Source: Verrucosispora sp. WMMD573 (GTDB lineage Bacteria > Actinomycetota > Actinomycetes > Mycobacteriales > Micromonosporaceae). From it: DNA of 64,000 nt. The notes under the pieces are model-generated. The model saw only the letters and a list, made by a program, of their open reading frames with translations, had not been told where the DNA came from and made no database searches. Location: positions 5,952,001 to 6,016,000 of the forward strand of contig NZ_CP114901.1 of assembly GCF_027497175.1 (NCBI RefSeq), written 5' to 3'. Shown piece after piece: positions 1-8,883 of this stretch (positions are counted from its first letter, which is position 1; every line of letters starts with the position of its first letter). A program made the translations under genes and the position numbers.

Positions 1-1
1 G

Positions 2-43
2 GCGGTGGCCGCGCTCGATCGCCACGTCGGCCCGAAGTCGTGA
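2..43 (+). CDS. possible 3' end of an upstream gene (partial)
   Basis: The first bases read as an open frame ending AVAALDRHVGPKS then TGA at 41-43. Codon usage fits the local GC-rich genes, but only 13 residues are visible and no function can be given. The frame could equally be chance. The rest up to the next stop codon is a short spacer in which I see nothing. Confidence 0.25.
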   Translation, partial: AVAALDRHVGPKS

Positions 44-97
44 ATCGCCCGGACACCACCGACCGACGACTGCCCGCACGCCGAAGGTTCGACCGGG

Positions 98-1255
98 TCA
101 GATCGCGGCGAGCGCGTTCTCCAGGTCGGCGCGCAGGTCCTCCGGGTCCTCCAAACCGACGGAGAGGCGCAACAGTCCGCCGTCGGGTTTGGCCTCCGCC
201 TCGACGGGGCGGTGGGTGAGTGACGCCGGGTGCTGGATGAGCGTGTCGACGCCACCGAGGGAGACGGCGTGCGTGATCAGCCGGCAGGCGTCGGCGACCG
301 CCGCGGCGGCGGGGGCGCCGCCGCGTACCTTGAAGGCGAGGAGGCTGCCCGGGCCGGACATCTGGCGGCCGACGAGCCCGGCCGGATCGTTGGCGCCGGG
401 GTGGTGGACCCGCGCGACCGCCGGGTGTGCGGCGAGCCAGATGGCGAGTTTCTCCGCGCCCGCCTGCTGGGCGCGGACCCGCAGCGGCAGCGTCTGTAGG
501 CCGCGGTGCAGCAGGTACGCCCCGAGGGGGTGCAGGATCGCGCCGGTCAGGGCGCGGATCTGGCGCAGCCGGCTGGCCCATTCGGCGTCGCAGGCGATCA
601 CTCCGGCGAGGACGTCGCCGTGGCCGCCGATGCTCTTGGTGGCGCTGTGCAGCACCAGCTGTGCGCCGTGTCGGGTGGGCTGCTGGAGGACCGGGGTGGC
701 GACGGTGTTGTCGATCAGCAGGGGCACCTGGCCGGCGGCGGCGGCGAGGGCGGCGATGTCGATCAGGTCGAGGGTCGGGTTGGCGGGGGTTTCGGCGATC
801 ACCAGGGCGGTGTCGGGCCGGATGGCGGCGGCGACGGTGTCGGGCCGGGCCCAGGTGACGTCGGTGCCGAGCAGACCGGTGGCGAGGACGTGGTCGGTGC
901 CGCCGTAGAGGGGGCGGACGGCGACCAGGTGTCGCCGGCCGTCGCGGGTGGCGGCGAGCACGGCGGCGGTGAGTGCGGCCATGCCGCTGGCGTAGGCGAC
1001 GGCCTCGGCGGTGCCTTCCAACTCGGCGAGGGCGGTTTCGAAGCGGGCGACTGTCGGGTTCCACAGCCGTTGGTAGACGGCGCTGGCGTCGGCGGGGCGG
1101 GTGCCGCCGGTGGCGAGGGTCTCGTAGGCGTCGCCGCCGGCGTGCACCGAGGGCAGCGGGTTGGTGGTGGACAGGTCGATCGGCGGCACGTGGACGCCGA
1201 GGGCGGCAAGGTCGTCGCGGCCGGCGTGCACGGCTCGGGTGTCCACGGTCGTCAT
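98..1255 (-). CDS. PLP-dependent trans-sulfuration enzyme (cystathionine gamma-synthase/lyase family)
   Basis: The product is about 385 residues, the usual size for the Cys/Met-metabolism PLP family. The PLP-lysine region reads HSATKSIGGHGD, and YASGMAALTAA and DNTVATP are further family signatures. The enzyme is cytosolic and should act on cysteine, homocysteine or methionine-type substrates; the exact reaction cannot be told from sequence. The start is uncertain. ATG 1255 gives the family-like MTTVDTRAVHAGRDDL, while in-frame ATG 1273, ATG 1282 and TTG 1291 would add up to 12 residues; a GGAG lies 12 nt before ATG 1282. The gene is divergent from the Lrp/AsnC regulator, sharing a 100-bp AT-rich promoter with a palindromic operator, so the regulator probably controls it in response to an amino acid. 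Confidence 0.88.
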   Translation of the reverse strand: MTTVDTRAVHAGRDDLAALGVHVPPIDLSTTNPLPSVHAGGDAYETLATGGTRPADASAVYQRLWNPTVARFETALAELEGTAEAVAYASGMAALTAAVLAATRDGRRHLVAVRPLYGGTDHVLATGLLGTDVTWARPDTVAAAIRPDTALVIAETPANPTLDLIDIAALAAAAGQVPLLIDNTVATPVLQQPTRHGAQLVLHSATKSIGGHGDVLAGVIACDAEWASRLRQIRALTGAILHPLGAYLLHRGLQTLPLRVRAQQAGAEKLAIWLAAHPAVARVHHPGANDPAGLVGRQMSGPGSLLAFKVRGGAPAAAAVADACRLITHAVSLGGVDTLIQHPASLTHRPVEAEAKPDGGLLRLSVGLEDPEDLRADLENALAAI

Positions 1256-1297
1256 GTCGAGAGGATCGAACATCCAGCCCATCAGGGGCAATAGCTC

Positions 1298-1317
1298 CGA
1301 ATATTATTCGCTATAAT
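1298..1317. promoter_or_regulatory. Lrp-type operator and -10 box
   Basis: CGAATA-T-TATTCG (1298-1310) is a perfect 6-1-6 inverted repeat in an otherwise GC-rich region. It is followed at 1312-1317 by a perfect TATAAT that would be the -10 of the plus-strand regulator gene. On the other strand the same segment supplies TAATAT as a possible -10 for the PLP enzyme. A bound Lrp-type dimer here would cover both promoters. That the adjacent Lrp protein binds this site is inference. Confidence 0.7.
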
Positions 1318-1356
1318 CGCTTTCGCAGCCGGTGTCGTTCGGTGAAGGATGGCGGG

Positions 1357-1836
1357 ATGCCCCCCGCATCGAACGATGTTCGGCCGTTCGCGGCCCTCGA
1401 CGACACCGACCGCGCGATCCTGACCGAGCTGGCCGGCGACGGCCGGTTGCCGAACAATGCTCTGGCCGAACGGGTGGGGGTGGCGCCGTCGACCTGCCTG
1501 GCGCGTACCCGGGCGTTGCGGGAGTGCGGGGCGATCCGGGGTTTCCACGCCGAGGTGCATCCGGCGGCGTTGGGGTTGCCGTTGCAGGCGCTGGTGTCGG
1601 TGCGGCTGACCGAGCACGCGCGGGCGGCGGTGGACGCGTTCCGGGCCCGCTCGGTGCGGCTGCCGGGGGTGGTGTCGGTGTTCCACGTGGCCGGCGCGGA
1701 GGATTACGTGCTGCACGTGCGGGCGGCCTCGGCGGAGGCGCTGCGCGACTTCGTGCTTGACCATCTGGCGGTGGATCCGGCGGTGCAGCACACCCAGACC
1801 AGCCTGATCTTCGAGCAGGCCCGCGGGTCGGGTTGA
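1357..1836 (+). CDS. Lrp/AsnC family transcriptional regulator
   Basis: A 159-residue DNA-binding protein. An N-terminal winged HTH ([31 protein letters not shown], residues about 13-60) precedes a RAM ligand-binding domain ending in TSLIFE. Size and architecture are standard for Lrp/AsnC. ATG 1357 is preceded by GAAGGA at good spacing and by a TATAAT -10 about 40 nt upstream. It probably senses an amino acid and regulates itself and the divergent PLP enzyme through the palindrome at 1298-1310. The stop overlaps a possible TTG start of the next gene, so co-transcription with the oxidoreductase is plausible. Confidence 0.92.
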   Translation: MPPASNDVRPFAALDDTDRAILTELAGDGRLPNNALAERVGVAPSTCLARTRALRECGAIRGFHAEVHPAALGLPLQALVSVRLTEHARAAVDAFRARSVRLPGVVSVFHVAGAEDYVLHVRAASAEALRDFVLDHLAVDPAVQHTQTSLIFEQARGSG

Positions 1837-1892
1837 TCACGTCGCTGGCCGGGTCGGGAACAGAACCGGCGTACGCCGGGTTGGCCAGCCGT

Positions 1893-2897
1893 GTGATCGA
1901 CGTACCCCTGTCTGTCCTCGACCTCGCTCCCGTCGCCGCCGGCGCGTCCGCCGGTGAGGCGTTGCGGCACACCACCGAGTTGGCGCGACGCGCCGACGAA
2001 CTGGGCTACCACCGGTTCTGGGTGGCCGAGCACCACAACATGCCGGCGATCGCGTCCTCGGCACCGGCGGTGCTGATCGCGCATCTGGCCGCACACACCA
2101 CCGACATCCGGCTCGGCTCGGGTGGGGTGATGCTGCCCAACCATCCACCGCTCGTGGTCGCCGAGCAGTTCGGCACCCTGGAGGCGCTGCATCCGGGGCG
2201 GATCGACCTGGGCATCGGCCGGGCGCCCGGCACCGATCAGGTGACCGCGTTGGCGCTGCGCCGGACCATGGAGGGTCTGTCGGCCGAGGGTTTTCCCCGG
2301 GAGCTGAACGATCTGATGGGCTACTTCGACGAGACGGGGTCGGGACGGATCACCGCGACTCCGGGGCGTGGGCAGCGGCCGGCGGTGTGGTTGCTGGGCT
2401 CCAGTGGGTTCAGCGCTCAGCTGGCCGGCGCGCTGGGACTGCCGTTCTCCTTCGCGCACCACTTCAGCGCACAGAACACGTTGCCCGCGTTGGCGCTGTA
2501 CCGGCAGAGTTTCCGCCCGTCGCGGTGGCTGGATCGGCCGTACGCGATGGTGGCGGTGAACGCCGTCTGTGCGGAGTCCGACGAGCGCGCCGAGTGGTTG
2601 GCCGGGCCGGCCGGGTTGTCGTTCCTGCGGTTGCGGTCGGGTCGGCCGGAGCCTCTCGCCACTCCGGACGAGGCGGCGGCGTACCCGTACACCGAGTTCG
2701 AGCGGGAGTTCCTGGCGCAGCGCCGGCAGGGTCAGGCGAGCGGTTCCCCGGAGACGGTACGCCGGCAGTTGGGCGACCTGCTGGCCAGCACCGGCGCGGA
2801 CGAGCTGATGCTGACCACGATGGTGTACGACGTCGCCGACCGGGTGCGTTCGTTCGAGTTGATCGCCACTGAGGTGGCCGGCGGTCTGCGCCGCTGA
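1893..2897 (+). CDS. LLM-class (luciferase-like) flavin-dependent oxidoreductase
   Basis: A bacterial-luciferase-like monooxygenase of the MsnO8/YhbW type, about 334 residues. It begins with the family-typical [11 protein letters not shown] and contains [28 protein letters not shown] and [12 protein letters not shown]. These proteins are cytosolic TIM-barrel enzymes using FMNH2 or F420; the substrate is unknown. GTG 1893 is chosen because the conserved domain begins there. The frame is open back to TTG 1833, which overlaps the Lrp stop codon by 4 bp and would add 20 poorly conserved residues. Its location right behind the Lrp gene suggests a shared transcript. A strong hairpin at 3088-3134 probably ends it. 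Confidence 0.88.
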   Translation: MIDVPLSVLDLAPVAAGASAGEALRHTTELARRADELGYHRFWVAEHHNMPAIASSAPAVLIAHLAAHTTDIRLGSGGVMLPNHPPLVVAEQFGTLEALHPGRIDLGIGRAPGTDQVTALALRRTMEGLSAEGFPRELNDLMGYFDETGSGRITATPGRGQRPAVWLLGSSGFSAQLAGALGLPFSFAHHFSAQNTLPALALYRQSFRPSRWLDRPYAMVAVNAVCAESDERAEWLAGPAGLSFLRLRSGRPEPLATPDEAAAYPYTEFEREFLAQRRQGQASGSPETVRRQLGDLLASTGADELMLTTMVYDVADRVRSFELIATEVAGGLRR

Positions 2898-3087
2898 GGC
2901 GGTGGCCGTCGCCCGGCGGGCTGCGCTGCCCGGGACGGCATGGTGGCCCAGGTCACAGCGTTCCCGGTGCCGCGAAACACGATCTTCACGACGGCGTCAC
3001 CCTCGCGACGCGGAGCCCGCCTAACTTTGTATCCGGTGGTGGTACGGCACTCCCCGGTCGGGACGGGTCGGGGGTGCCGCGGTGTGA

Positions 3088-3140
3088 GGCACCGGGCCGC
3101 AGTTGTGCGGATTCCGCGATTGCGGCCCGGTGCCTTTTCC
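3088..3140 (+). terminator. rho-independent terminator
   Basis: A perfect 14-bp GC-rich stem (3088-3101 with 3121-3134) has a 19-nt loop that can itself fold. It is followed by TTTTCCTT. It sits about 190 bp after the oxidoreductase stop and 30 bp beyond the convergent lyase gene, so it may serve both directions; the U-tract favours the plus strand. The rest of 2898-3087 shows no gene. Confidence 0.85.
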
Positions 3141-3169
3141 TTACTTCTATCGCTTGTTCACCCCGGCGG

Positions 3170-5452
3170 TCAACGCAGGTGGATGTCGGGCGCGGGTGGC
3201 GTGCTCATGCCGTCGCCGATGAAGAAGCTCGGGTGCGGGGGCTGGTTGTAGGCGGTGTTCTGCCAGGCGACGGCGACCCGGTACTGCAGGTCGTGCATCA
3301 GGGTGTAAATCCGGGTGCTGGTCGGCGTCGGGGTGCTGTAGATCCGCAGGGCCCGGCTGTCGCTGGTGCGCCAGACCACCTCCTCCCGCCAGTCACCGAA
3401 GAGGTCGCCCGAGAGCGCGGGGGTGGCCTTGGTGCCGTTGTTGGCCGCCACGCCACTGCCGGTGAGCAGGCGGGTGTCGCCGCCGGTGCCGTACTTGTCG
3501 ATCCGGGTGGCGTCCAGCAGTTCGCGGACCGGGTCGCCGTCCCACCAGGCGAGGAAGTTCGTCGAGGACGGCTTGCGGCCGATGTTCTGACCTCGGGTGT
3601 TGGCCAGGCCGCTGACTGCGGACGACCAGGATTCGGCGCCGGGGCTGCCGGCCCAGATGTCGCCCGAGACGCCCCGGCCGTTGTCGCCGCCGGTCGGGGT
3701 GGACCAGAGAATCTGCCCGGTGCGGGCGTCGGCGAACCAGGAGCTGGGCTTGCTGCCGTCCTCGCTGACCTTGAAGTACTCCAAACCAGGGCGGGACGGG
3801 TCGAGGTCGCCGACGTGCCCGGCGTCGCCGTGGCCGTGGCCGGTGGACCACAGCAGGCGGCCGTTGTCGTCGACCGTGGCCGCGCCGTAGACGATCTCCT
3901 GCCGGCCGTCGCGGTCGACGTCGGCGATGGAGAGGCTGTGGTTGCCCTGGCCGGCGGCGGCACCGTTGCCCGAGGCATTGGAGTCGAAGGTCCACCGCTT
4001 GGTGAGGGTGCCGTTGCGGAAGTCCCAGGCGGCGATGACCGCACGGGTGTAGTAGCCACGGGCCATGATCAGCGACGGGCGCTGGCCGTCGAGGTACGCC
4101 GTGCCGGCGAGGAACCGGTCGACCCGGTTGCCGTAGTTGTCGCCCCAGGAGGAGACGGTGCCACGCGGCGGGTCGTAGTTGACGGTGGAGAGGGCGGCAC
4201 CGGTGCGGCCGTCGAACATGGTCAGGTACTCGGGGCCGGCGAGGACGTAGCCGGCGGAGTTGCGGTGGTCGGCGCCGCTGTTGCCGATGACCTGGCCGGT
4301 GCCGGAGCGGGTGCCGTCGGCGGTCTTCATGGCCACCTCGGCTCGACCGTCGCCGTCGTAGTCGTACACCTGGAACTGGGTGTAGTGGGCGCCGGCGCGG
4401 ATGTTGCGGCCGAGGTCGATGCGCCACAGCCGGGTGCCGGTGAGGGTGTACGCGTCGACGTAGACGTTGCCGGTGTAGCCGGACTGAGAGTTGTCCTTGG
4501 CGTTTGACGGGTCCCACTTGAGCACGAACTCGTACCGGCCGTCGCCGTCGAGGTCACCGACGCTGGCGTCGTTGGCGGAGTAGGTGTAGGCCTCGCCGCT
4601 CGGGGTGGTGCCGCCGGACGGAACCTGCAACGGGACGTCCAGGTAGCCGGAGGGGAACTGCAACGCGGGCGCGGAGGCGGCCTGCTCGGTGCCGCCCACC
4701 ACGGCCCGCACGGTGTACGCCGCGCCGACCGGCGCGCCACTGTCCAGGTAGTTGGTGGCGCCGGTGATCGGGCTGGTGTTCACCCTGGTCGTGCCCCGGT
4801 AGAGGTTGAACGCCACGCCGGTGGTCTCGGTCCCCAACAGCCGCCACGAGACCAGGTTGGCCGACCCTGAGCGGACACTGACCAGGCCCCGATCCAGGTC
4901 CTCCGCCTGCATGGCTCCGTCCGGTGGCGGGGTGGGCGGAGGTGTGGTGGGCGGCGGCGTGGTCGGTGACGGTGGGGGCGTGGTCGGTGACGGTGGCGGG
5001 GTGGTGGGGTTCGGTGGCGGGGTGGTCGGTGTGGTGGCGCCGGTGCAGGTGGTGCCGTTCAGCGCGAAGCTGGTCGGTGCCGGGTTGCTGCCGTTCCACG
5101 AGCCGTTGAAGCCGAAGTTGACGCTGCCGTTGGTGCCGATGGCGGCGTTGTAGTCGACGTTACGGGCGCTCACCTGGGCGCCGGACTGGGTGACGGTGGT
5201 GTTCCAGGCCTGGGTGACCTGTTGCCCGGCGGCCCAGGTCCAGGTCAGGGTCCAGCCGTTGACCGGGTCGCCGAGGTTGGTGACGGTGACGTCGGCGCCG
5301 AAGCCGCCGGTCCACTGGTTGGTGACGCGGTAGTCGACGCGGCATCCCGCGGCGGCGGCCGAGGCGGTCAGGGTGGTCAGCACGCCGGCGGCGGCGACCG
5401 CTGTGGCGGTGGCCGCGGCGAGCAGGGCCGCCCGGGGGGCGGTGCGCAGCAT
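3170..5452 (-). CDS. secreted rhamnogalacturonan lyase (PL11 family) with N-terminal CBM2
   Basis: 760 residues. A Sec signal peptide (MLRTAPRAALLAAATATAVA, cleavage near ASAAAAG) is followed by a family-2 carbohydrate-binding module (residues about 36-140, VDYRVTNQWTGGFGADVTVT, WNGSNPAPTSFALNG). A Pro/Thr linker (about 142-178) leads to a PL11 lyase domain beginning AEDLDRGLVSV, with repeated calcium-type DxDGDGR segments (DLDGDGRYEF, DYDGDGRAEV, DVDRDGRQEI). The enzyme should cleave the rhamnogalacturonan I backbone of pectin outside the cell while anchored to plant wall by the CBM. GGAGG precedes ATG 5452. The upstream region holds two palindromes that could be carbon-source operators. It stands alone, divergent from a decarboxylase gene. 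Confidence 0.92.
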   Translation of the reverse strand: MLRTAPRAALLAAATATAVAAAGVLTTLTASAAAAGCRVDYRVTNQWTGGFGADVTVTNLGDPVNGWTLTWTWAAGQQVTQAWNTTVTQSGAQVSARNVDYNAAIGTNGSVNFGFNGSWNGSNPAPTSFALNGTTCTGATTPTTPPPNPTTPPPSPTTPPPSPTTPPPTTPPPTPPPDGAMQAEDLDRGLVSVRSGSANLVSWRLLGTETTGVAFNLYRGTTRVNTSPITGATNYLDSGAPVGAAYTVRAVVGGTEQAASAPALQFPSGYLDVPLQVPSGGTTPSGEAYTYSANDASVGDLDGDGRYEFVLKWDPSNAKDNSQSGYTGNVYVDAYTLTGTRLWRIDLGRNIRAGAHYTQFQVYDYDGDGRAEVAMKTADGTRSGTGQVIGNSGADHRNSAGYVLAGPEYLTMFDGRTGAALSTVNYDPPRGTVSSWGDNYGNRVDRFLAGTAYLDGQRPSLIMARGYYTRAVIAAWDFRNGTLTKRWTFDSNASGNGAAAGQGNHSLSIADVDRDGRQEIVYGAATVDDNGRLLWSTGHGHGDAGHVGDLDPSRPGLEYFKVSEDGSKPSSWFADARTGQILWSTPTGGDNGRGVSGDIWAGSPGAESWSSAVSGLANTRGQNIGRKPSSTNFLAWWDGDPVRELLDATRIDKYGTGGDTRLLTGSGVAANNGTKATPALSGDLFGDWREEVVWRTSDSRALRIYSTPTPTSTRIYTLMHDLQYRVAVAWQNTAYNQPPHPSFFIGDGMSTPPAPDIHLR

Positions 5453-5575
5453 GGTTCCTCCGGTGGAGGTCGGACGCGCGGCGTCCGGTGGTCCGCCGGC
5501 CGTGCCCGGAGCCGACGAGCGTTGTCCACCGGCTCTGCCCGGGCCGGCGGCCGCGCCGCGCTAGCGGAAAGAGTC

Positions 5576-5636
5576 CATCGAATCGATGAGAGTAAGTGCG
5601 TTCCCGCGCATCTGTGATGCTAGGGCAAGCGCTTTC
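5576..5636. promoter_or_regulatory. two palindromes in the lyase/decarboxylase promoter region
   Basis: CATCGA-A-TCGATG (5576-5588) is a perfect inverted repeat. GCAAGCGCTTTC (5625-5636) is centred on AAGCGCTT (5627-5634), which resembles LacI-family operators. Both lie in the 240-bp divergent region between the pectin lyase and the decarboxylase. Control of the lyase by a LacI-type sugar regulator is inference; no such regulator is encoded in the window. Confidence 0.5.
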
Positions 5637-5705
5637 TGCTCACAATCGATCCGCCGCCTTGCTCCGCAGCCGCTCCTTTGATCCACTCGCCAGGTGGCTG
5701 CACAC

Positions 5706-7130
5706 ATGACGCCCGAGGAGTTCCGCCGGGCCGGGTACGCGGTGGTCGACTGGATCGCCGACTACTGGACGACCCTGCCGCAACGCCCGGTGACCTCCCA
5801 GGACCCGCCCGGCACGCTGGCCGCCGGGCTGCCGGCCGGGCCGCCGGCCCGGGGTGAGCCGGTCGAGGCGGTCCTCGCCGACCTGGACAAGCTGGTCGCA
5901 CCCGGGCTCACCCATTGGCAGCATCCGGGTTTCTTCGGGTACTTCCCGGCCAACACCTCGGGCCCCAGCGTGCTCGGTGACCTGGTCAGTGCCGGGCTGG
6001 GCGTGCAGGGCATGCTCTGGGCCACCGGTCCGGCCTGCACCGAGTTGGAGACGGTGCTGCTCGACTGGCTGGCCGACCTGCTGGATCTACCGGCCCGGTT
6101 CCGCTCCACCGGTCGCGGCGGCGGGGTCATCCAGGACTCGGCCTCCTCGGCCACCCTGGTGGCCACCCTGGTCGCGCTGCACCGGGCTGCCGGCGGGCGG
6201 TGGCGCCAGGCCGGCGTCGACCGTCGTTACCGGGTGTACGCCTCGACGGAGGCGCACTCGTCGGTCGAGAAGGCCGCCCGGATCGCGGGTCTGGGCGCCG
6301 ACGGCGTACGCCTGATCGAGGTGGACCCGGCGACCCGAGCGATGTCGCCGGTGGCGCTACGCGCCGCGATCGAGGCGGACCGGGCCGCCGGGATGGTGCC
6401 CGCCCTGGTGGTGGCGACCGTCGGCACCACCTCCACCACGGCGGTGGACCCGCTGCCGGCCATCGGCCCGATCTGCGCCGAGCACGGTGTCTTCCTGCAC
6501 GTCGACGCCGCGTACGCGGGCGCGGCGGCGGTCTGCCCGGAGTTGCGGTTCGGCCACGCGGGCCTGGAGTACGCCGACTCGTACTGCTTCGACCCGCACA
6601 AGTGGCTGCTGACCGGCTTCGACTGCGACGCGTTCTGGGTGGCCGACGCGGATGAACTGGTCGAGGCGTTGACCGTGCTGCCGGAGTACCTGCGCAACGC
6701 CGCCACCGAGTCCGGCGCCGTGATCGACTACCGGGACTGGCAGGTGCCGCTGGGTCGGCGGTTCCGAGCCTTGAAGCTGTGGTTCGTGCTGCGCTGGTAC
6801 GGCGTCGAGGGCCTGCGCGAGCACATCCGTCGAGGGGTGGCGCTGGCCGCCGGGTTCGCCGACCGGGTCCGCGCCGACGACCGGTTCGAACTGGTCGCCG
6901 ACCACCCGTACGCCCTGGTGTGTTTCCGGTTGCGCGGCCCGGACGGGCCGAACGAGCGCCTACTGGCGGCGGTGAATGCCACCGGTCGGATCTATCTGAC
7001 CCACACCCGGGTCGCCGGCCGACACACCCTGCGGCTGGCCGTCGGCGCCCCGCAGACCACCCAGACGCACGTCGACCAAACCTGGGAGCTGATCGCACAC
7101 ACCGCCACAACCCTCTCCCCGGAGACCTGA
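5706..7130 (+). CDS. PLP-dependent aromatic-L-amino-acid decarboxylase family protein
   Basis: A group II decarboxylase of about 474 residues. It has the N-terminal fold MTPEEFRRAGYAVVDWIADY, the HPGFFGYFPA motif, QDSASSATLVA, VDAAYAGAA (PLP-ring Asp) and the PLP lysine in DPHKWLLTGFDCDAFWV. Family members decarboxylate tyrosine, tryptophan or DOPA; substrate choice is not evident here. ATG 5706 is preferred because AGGTGG lies 8 nt upstream; the frame is open to GTG 5694. It is monocistronic, divergent from the pectin lyase and convergent with the TauE gene across a long inverted repeat. Confidence 0.9.
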   Translation: MTPEEFRRAGYAVVDWIADYWTTLPQRPVTSQDPPGTLAAGLPAGPPARGEPVEAVLADLDKLVAPGLTHWQHPGFFGYFPANTSGPSVLGDLVSAGLGVQGMLWATGPACTELETVLLDWLADLLDLPARFRSTGRGGGVIQDSASSATLVATLVALHRAAGGRWRQAGVDRRYRVYASTEAHSSVEKAARIAGLGADGVRLIEVDPATRAMSPVALRAAIEADRAAGMVPALVVATVGTTSTTAVDPLPAIGPICAEHGVFLHVDAAYAGAAAVCPELRFGHAGLEYADSYCFDPHKWLLTGFDCDAFWVADADELVEALTVLPEYLRNAATESGAVIDYRDWQVPLGRRFRALKLWFVLRWYGVEGLREHIRRGVALAAGFADRVRADDRFELVADHPYALVCFRLRGPDGPNERLLAAVNATGRIYLTHTRVAGRHTLRLAVGAPQTTQTHVDQTWELIAHTATTLSPET

Positions 7131-7149
7131 GCCTCCCCGCAGCCCCTCT

Positions 7150-7212
7150 CGTTGATCATGAGGTTGTTGTCCCGCCGCCTGGCGCGTCGGGACAACAACC
7201 TCATGGTCAACG
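7150..7212. repeat. long inverted repeat with GATCATG arms, copy 1
   Basis: A 25-bp left arm (7150-7174) and right arm (7188-7212) pair with a single G-T mismatch around a 13-nt loop. The outer part of the arm reads CGTTGATCATGAGGTTGTTG. It lies between convergent genes and covers the last codons of the TauE gene. Two other copies, at 21692 and 37843, share the GATCATG arm and the convergent location. It probably works as a bidirectional terminator. Confidence 0.85.
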
Positions 7213-8163
7213 GGGATCGGGGTGGGCGGGTGCGCCCGCGCCGACCGGCTCGGCGGGGGCGTGGGGCGGGTCGGCGGGGGCGTGGGTTGCGGCGAGGGCC
7301 CGCTCGCGGCGGGTCCGCAGCAGCACCCGGATCGCCAGCGTCAGGGCCGTGATCCAGCCCGCGGCCAGCAGCAGGTAGACGAGCACCGGCAGGAAACCAC
7401 CCAGGTCACCGGCGCGGATCAGGACCCGGGCGTTGGTCAGCACGATCACGCCACCGACGGCCGCGCCGAGCAGTTGGGCCGGCACGATGCGCACCAGCCA
7501 GGCCGCGATCGGTGCGGCGATCAGGCCACCGGCGAGCAGCGCGAGCACGATCGGCAGCAGGAAGCCCTCGGTGCCCAGACCGATCAGGAAGCCGAGGCTG
7601 GCGGCGGCGGCCACGAGGAATTCGGAGGTGTCCACCGAGCCGATCACCTTGCGGGGCTCCAGCCGGCCGCTGACCAGCAGTGCCGGGGTGGCCACCGGGC
7701 CCCATCCACCGCCGCCGGTGGCGTCGACGAAGCCGGCGACGAGGCCGAGCGGGCCAAGGAAACGCCCGCGCAGCCGGCCGGCGGCCGGGCTTCGGCGCAG
7801 CGGTCGGGAGAACCGGATGAGCAGGTACGCGCCGAGCGTGAACAGGATCGCGGCCATCCAGGGTGCGGCCGCCTCGGTGGAGAGCGCGCTGAGGAAGGTG
7901 GCGCCGGCGAAGGCGCCGAGCGCGCCGGGCACCGCGATGCGGCGCACCACCCGCCAGTCGACATTGCCGAACCGCCAGTGTGCCGTGCCCGCGGCGAGCG
8001 TGGTGCCGATCTCGGCCAGGTGCACCGAGGCGGACGCGGCTGCCGGTGCGACGCCGGCCAGTAGCAGCAGCGTCGAGGAGGTCAGCCCGTAGGCCATGCC
8101 GAGTGAACCATCGACGAGTTGCGCGGCGAGCCCCACCAGCGCGATGACGAGCAGCTTGCGCAC
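7207..8163 (-). CDS. TauE/SafE family sulfite/organosulfonate exporter
   Basis: A 318-residue polytopic membrane protein with about eight hydrophobic segments. The TauE/SafE signatures GGGGWGPVATPALL and GSVDTSEFLVA mark the two halves. The family exports sulfite, taurine-derived or other sulfur-containing anions. GTG 8163 has GGGAGG 4 nt upstream. The C-terminal tail is a charged, Ala/Pro-rich cytosolic extension. The Rrf2-type regulator upstream on the same strand suggests control by sulfur or cysteine status. The AT-rich segment CCGATAGGAGATATCGATTA just upstream is a candidate promoter/operator. Confidence 0.87.
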   Translation of the reverse strand: MRKLLVIALVGLAAQLVDGSLGMAYGLTSSTLLLLAGVAPAAASASVHLAEIGTTLAAGTAHWRFGNVDWRVVRRIAVPGALGAFAGATFLSALSTEAAAPWMAAILFTLGAYLLIRFSRPLRRSPAAGRLRGRFLGPLGLVAGFVDATGGGGWGPVATPALLVSGRLEPRKVIGSVDTSEFLVAAAASLGFLIGLGTEGFLLPIVLALLAGGLIAAPIAAWLVRIVPAQLLGAAVGGVIVLTNARVLIRAGDLGGFLPVLVYLLLAAGWITALTLAIRVLLRTRRERALAATHAPADPPHAPAEPVGAGAPAHPDPR

Positions 8164-8299
8164 GACGCCTCCCGGCTAATCGATATCTCCTATCGGCTTG
8201 GTCGAGAATGCGGCACGGTCGGCCTCGGGTCAACCCTGGGATCAGTCAGTGAGACGACACGCCGCCACGTGGCAGGCCGTCCGGCGGTGGCGCGGGTGG

Positions 8300-8761
8300 T
8301 CAGCTCCAGGCGCCGGGGTCGGCGACCAGTTTGGTGACCGGCTCGGGCAGGGTGCCCCGCGCGACGTCGGCGACGGTGACCAGTTCGAGGATCTGCCGCT
8401 CGCTGGCCCGCAACGCGATCCAGACCTCCTGCAACGCGCGGGCCGCACCCTGGTATCCGAGATGCTCGGGGCGTTGGCCCCGCACGTGGGCCAACGGCCC
8501 GTCGATCACCCGGATCACGTCGGCGAGGCAGATCTCCTCGGCCGGCCGGGCCAACCAGTAGCCGCCCTCAGGCCCGCGCTGGGCCTGCACCACGCCGGCG
8601 CGGCGCAGTTGCAGCAGGATGCTCTCCAGGAACTTCGGTGGGATCTGCTGCGCCCGCGCGATCTGGTCGGCGGTGACCGGGCGACCACGTCCAGCCCCGG
8701 TCACCGAGGCCAGTTCGGCGACCGCGCGAAGGGCGTAGTCCACCCGGGCTGAGAGACGCAT
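8300..8761 (-). CDS. Rrf2 family transcriptional regulator
   Basis: 153 residues beginning MRLSARVDYALRAVAELA, the hallmark start of Rrf2 proteins. A winged HTH follows (ADQIARAQQIPPKFLESILLQLRRAGVV, QRGPEGGYWLARP). Only one cysteine is present (EEICLADV), so the three-cysteine Fe-S site of IscR/NsrR is absent; it is more like CymR or RsrR-independent Rrf2 members. It lies upstream of the TauE exporter on the same strand with about 136 bp between, so it probably regulates that gene. The start is the first ATG of the conserved domain. Confidence 0.9.
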   Translation of the reverse strand: MRLSARVDYALRAVAELASVTGAGRGRPVTADQIARAQQIPPKFLESILLQLRRAGVVQAQRGPEGGYWLARPAEEICLADVIRVIDGPLAHVRGQRPEHLGYQGAARALQEVWIALRASERQILELVTVADVARGTLPEPVTKLVADPGAWS

Positions 8762-8883
8762 GTCCGAAAGGTTAACTGTCGGGTACCAGGGCATTGCCCG
8801 GCGGCCCACCAGCGGTCGACAAAGGTCCGGCACGTCGTACCGTGGTCGCGGCGGTCGCTGGCCGAGGCGGCCGAAACGGCGCC

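Noticed and set aside
3074..4507. A 477-codon plus-strand frame opposite the pectin lyase
   Set aside because: Gly/Val/Ala shadow of the PL11 gene without recognisable domains.
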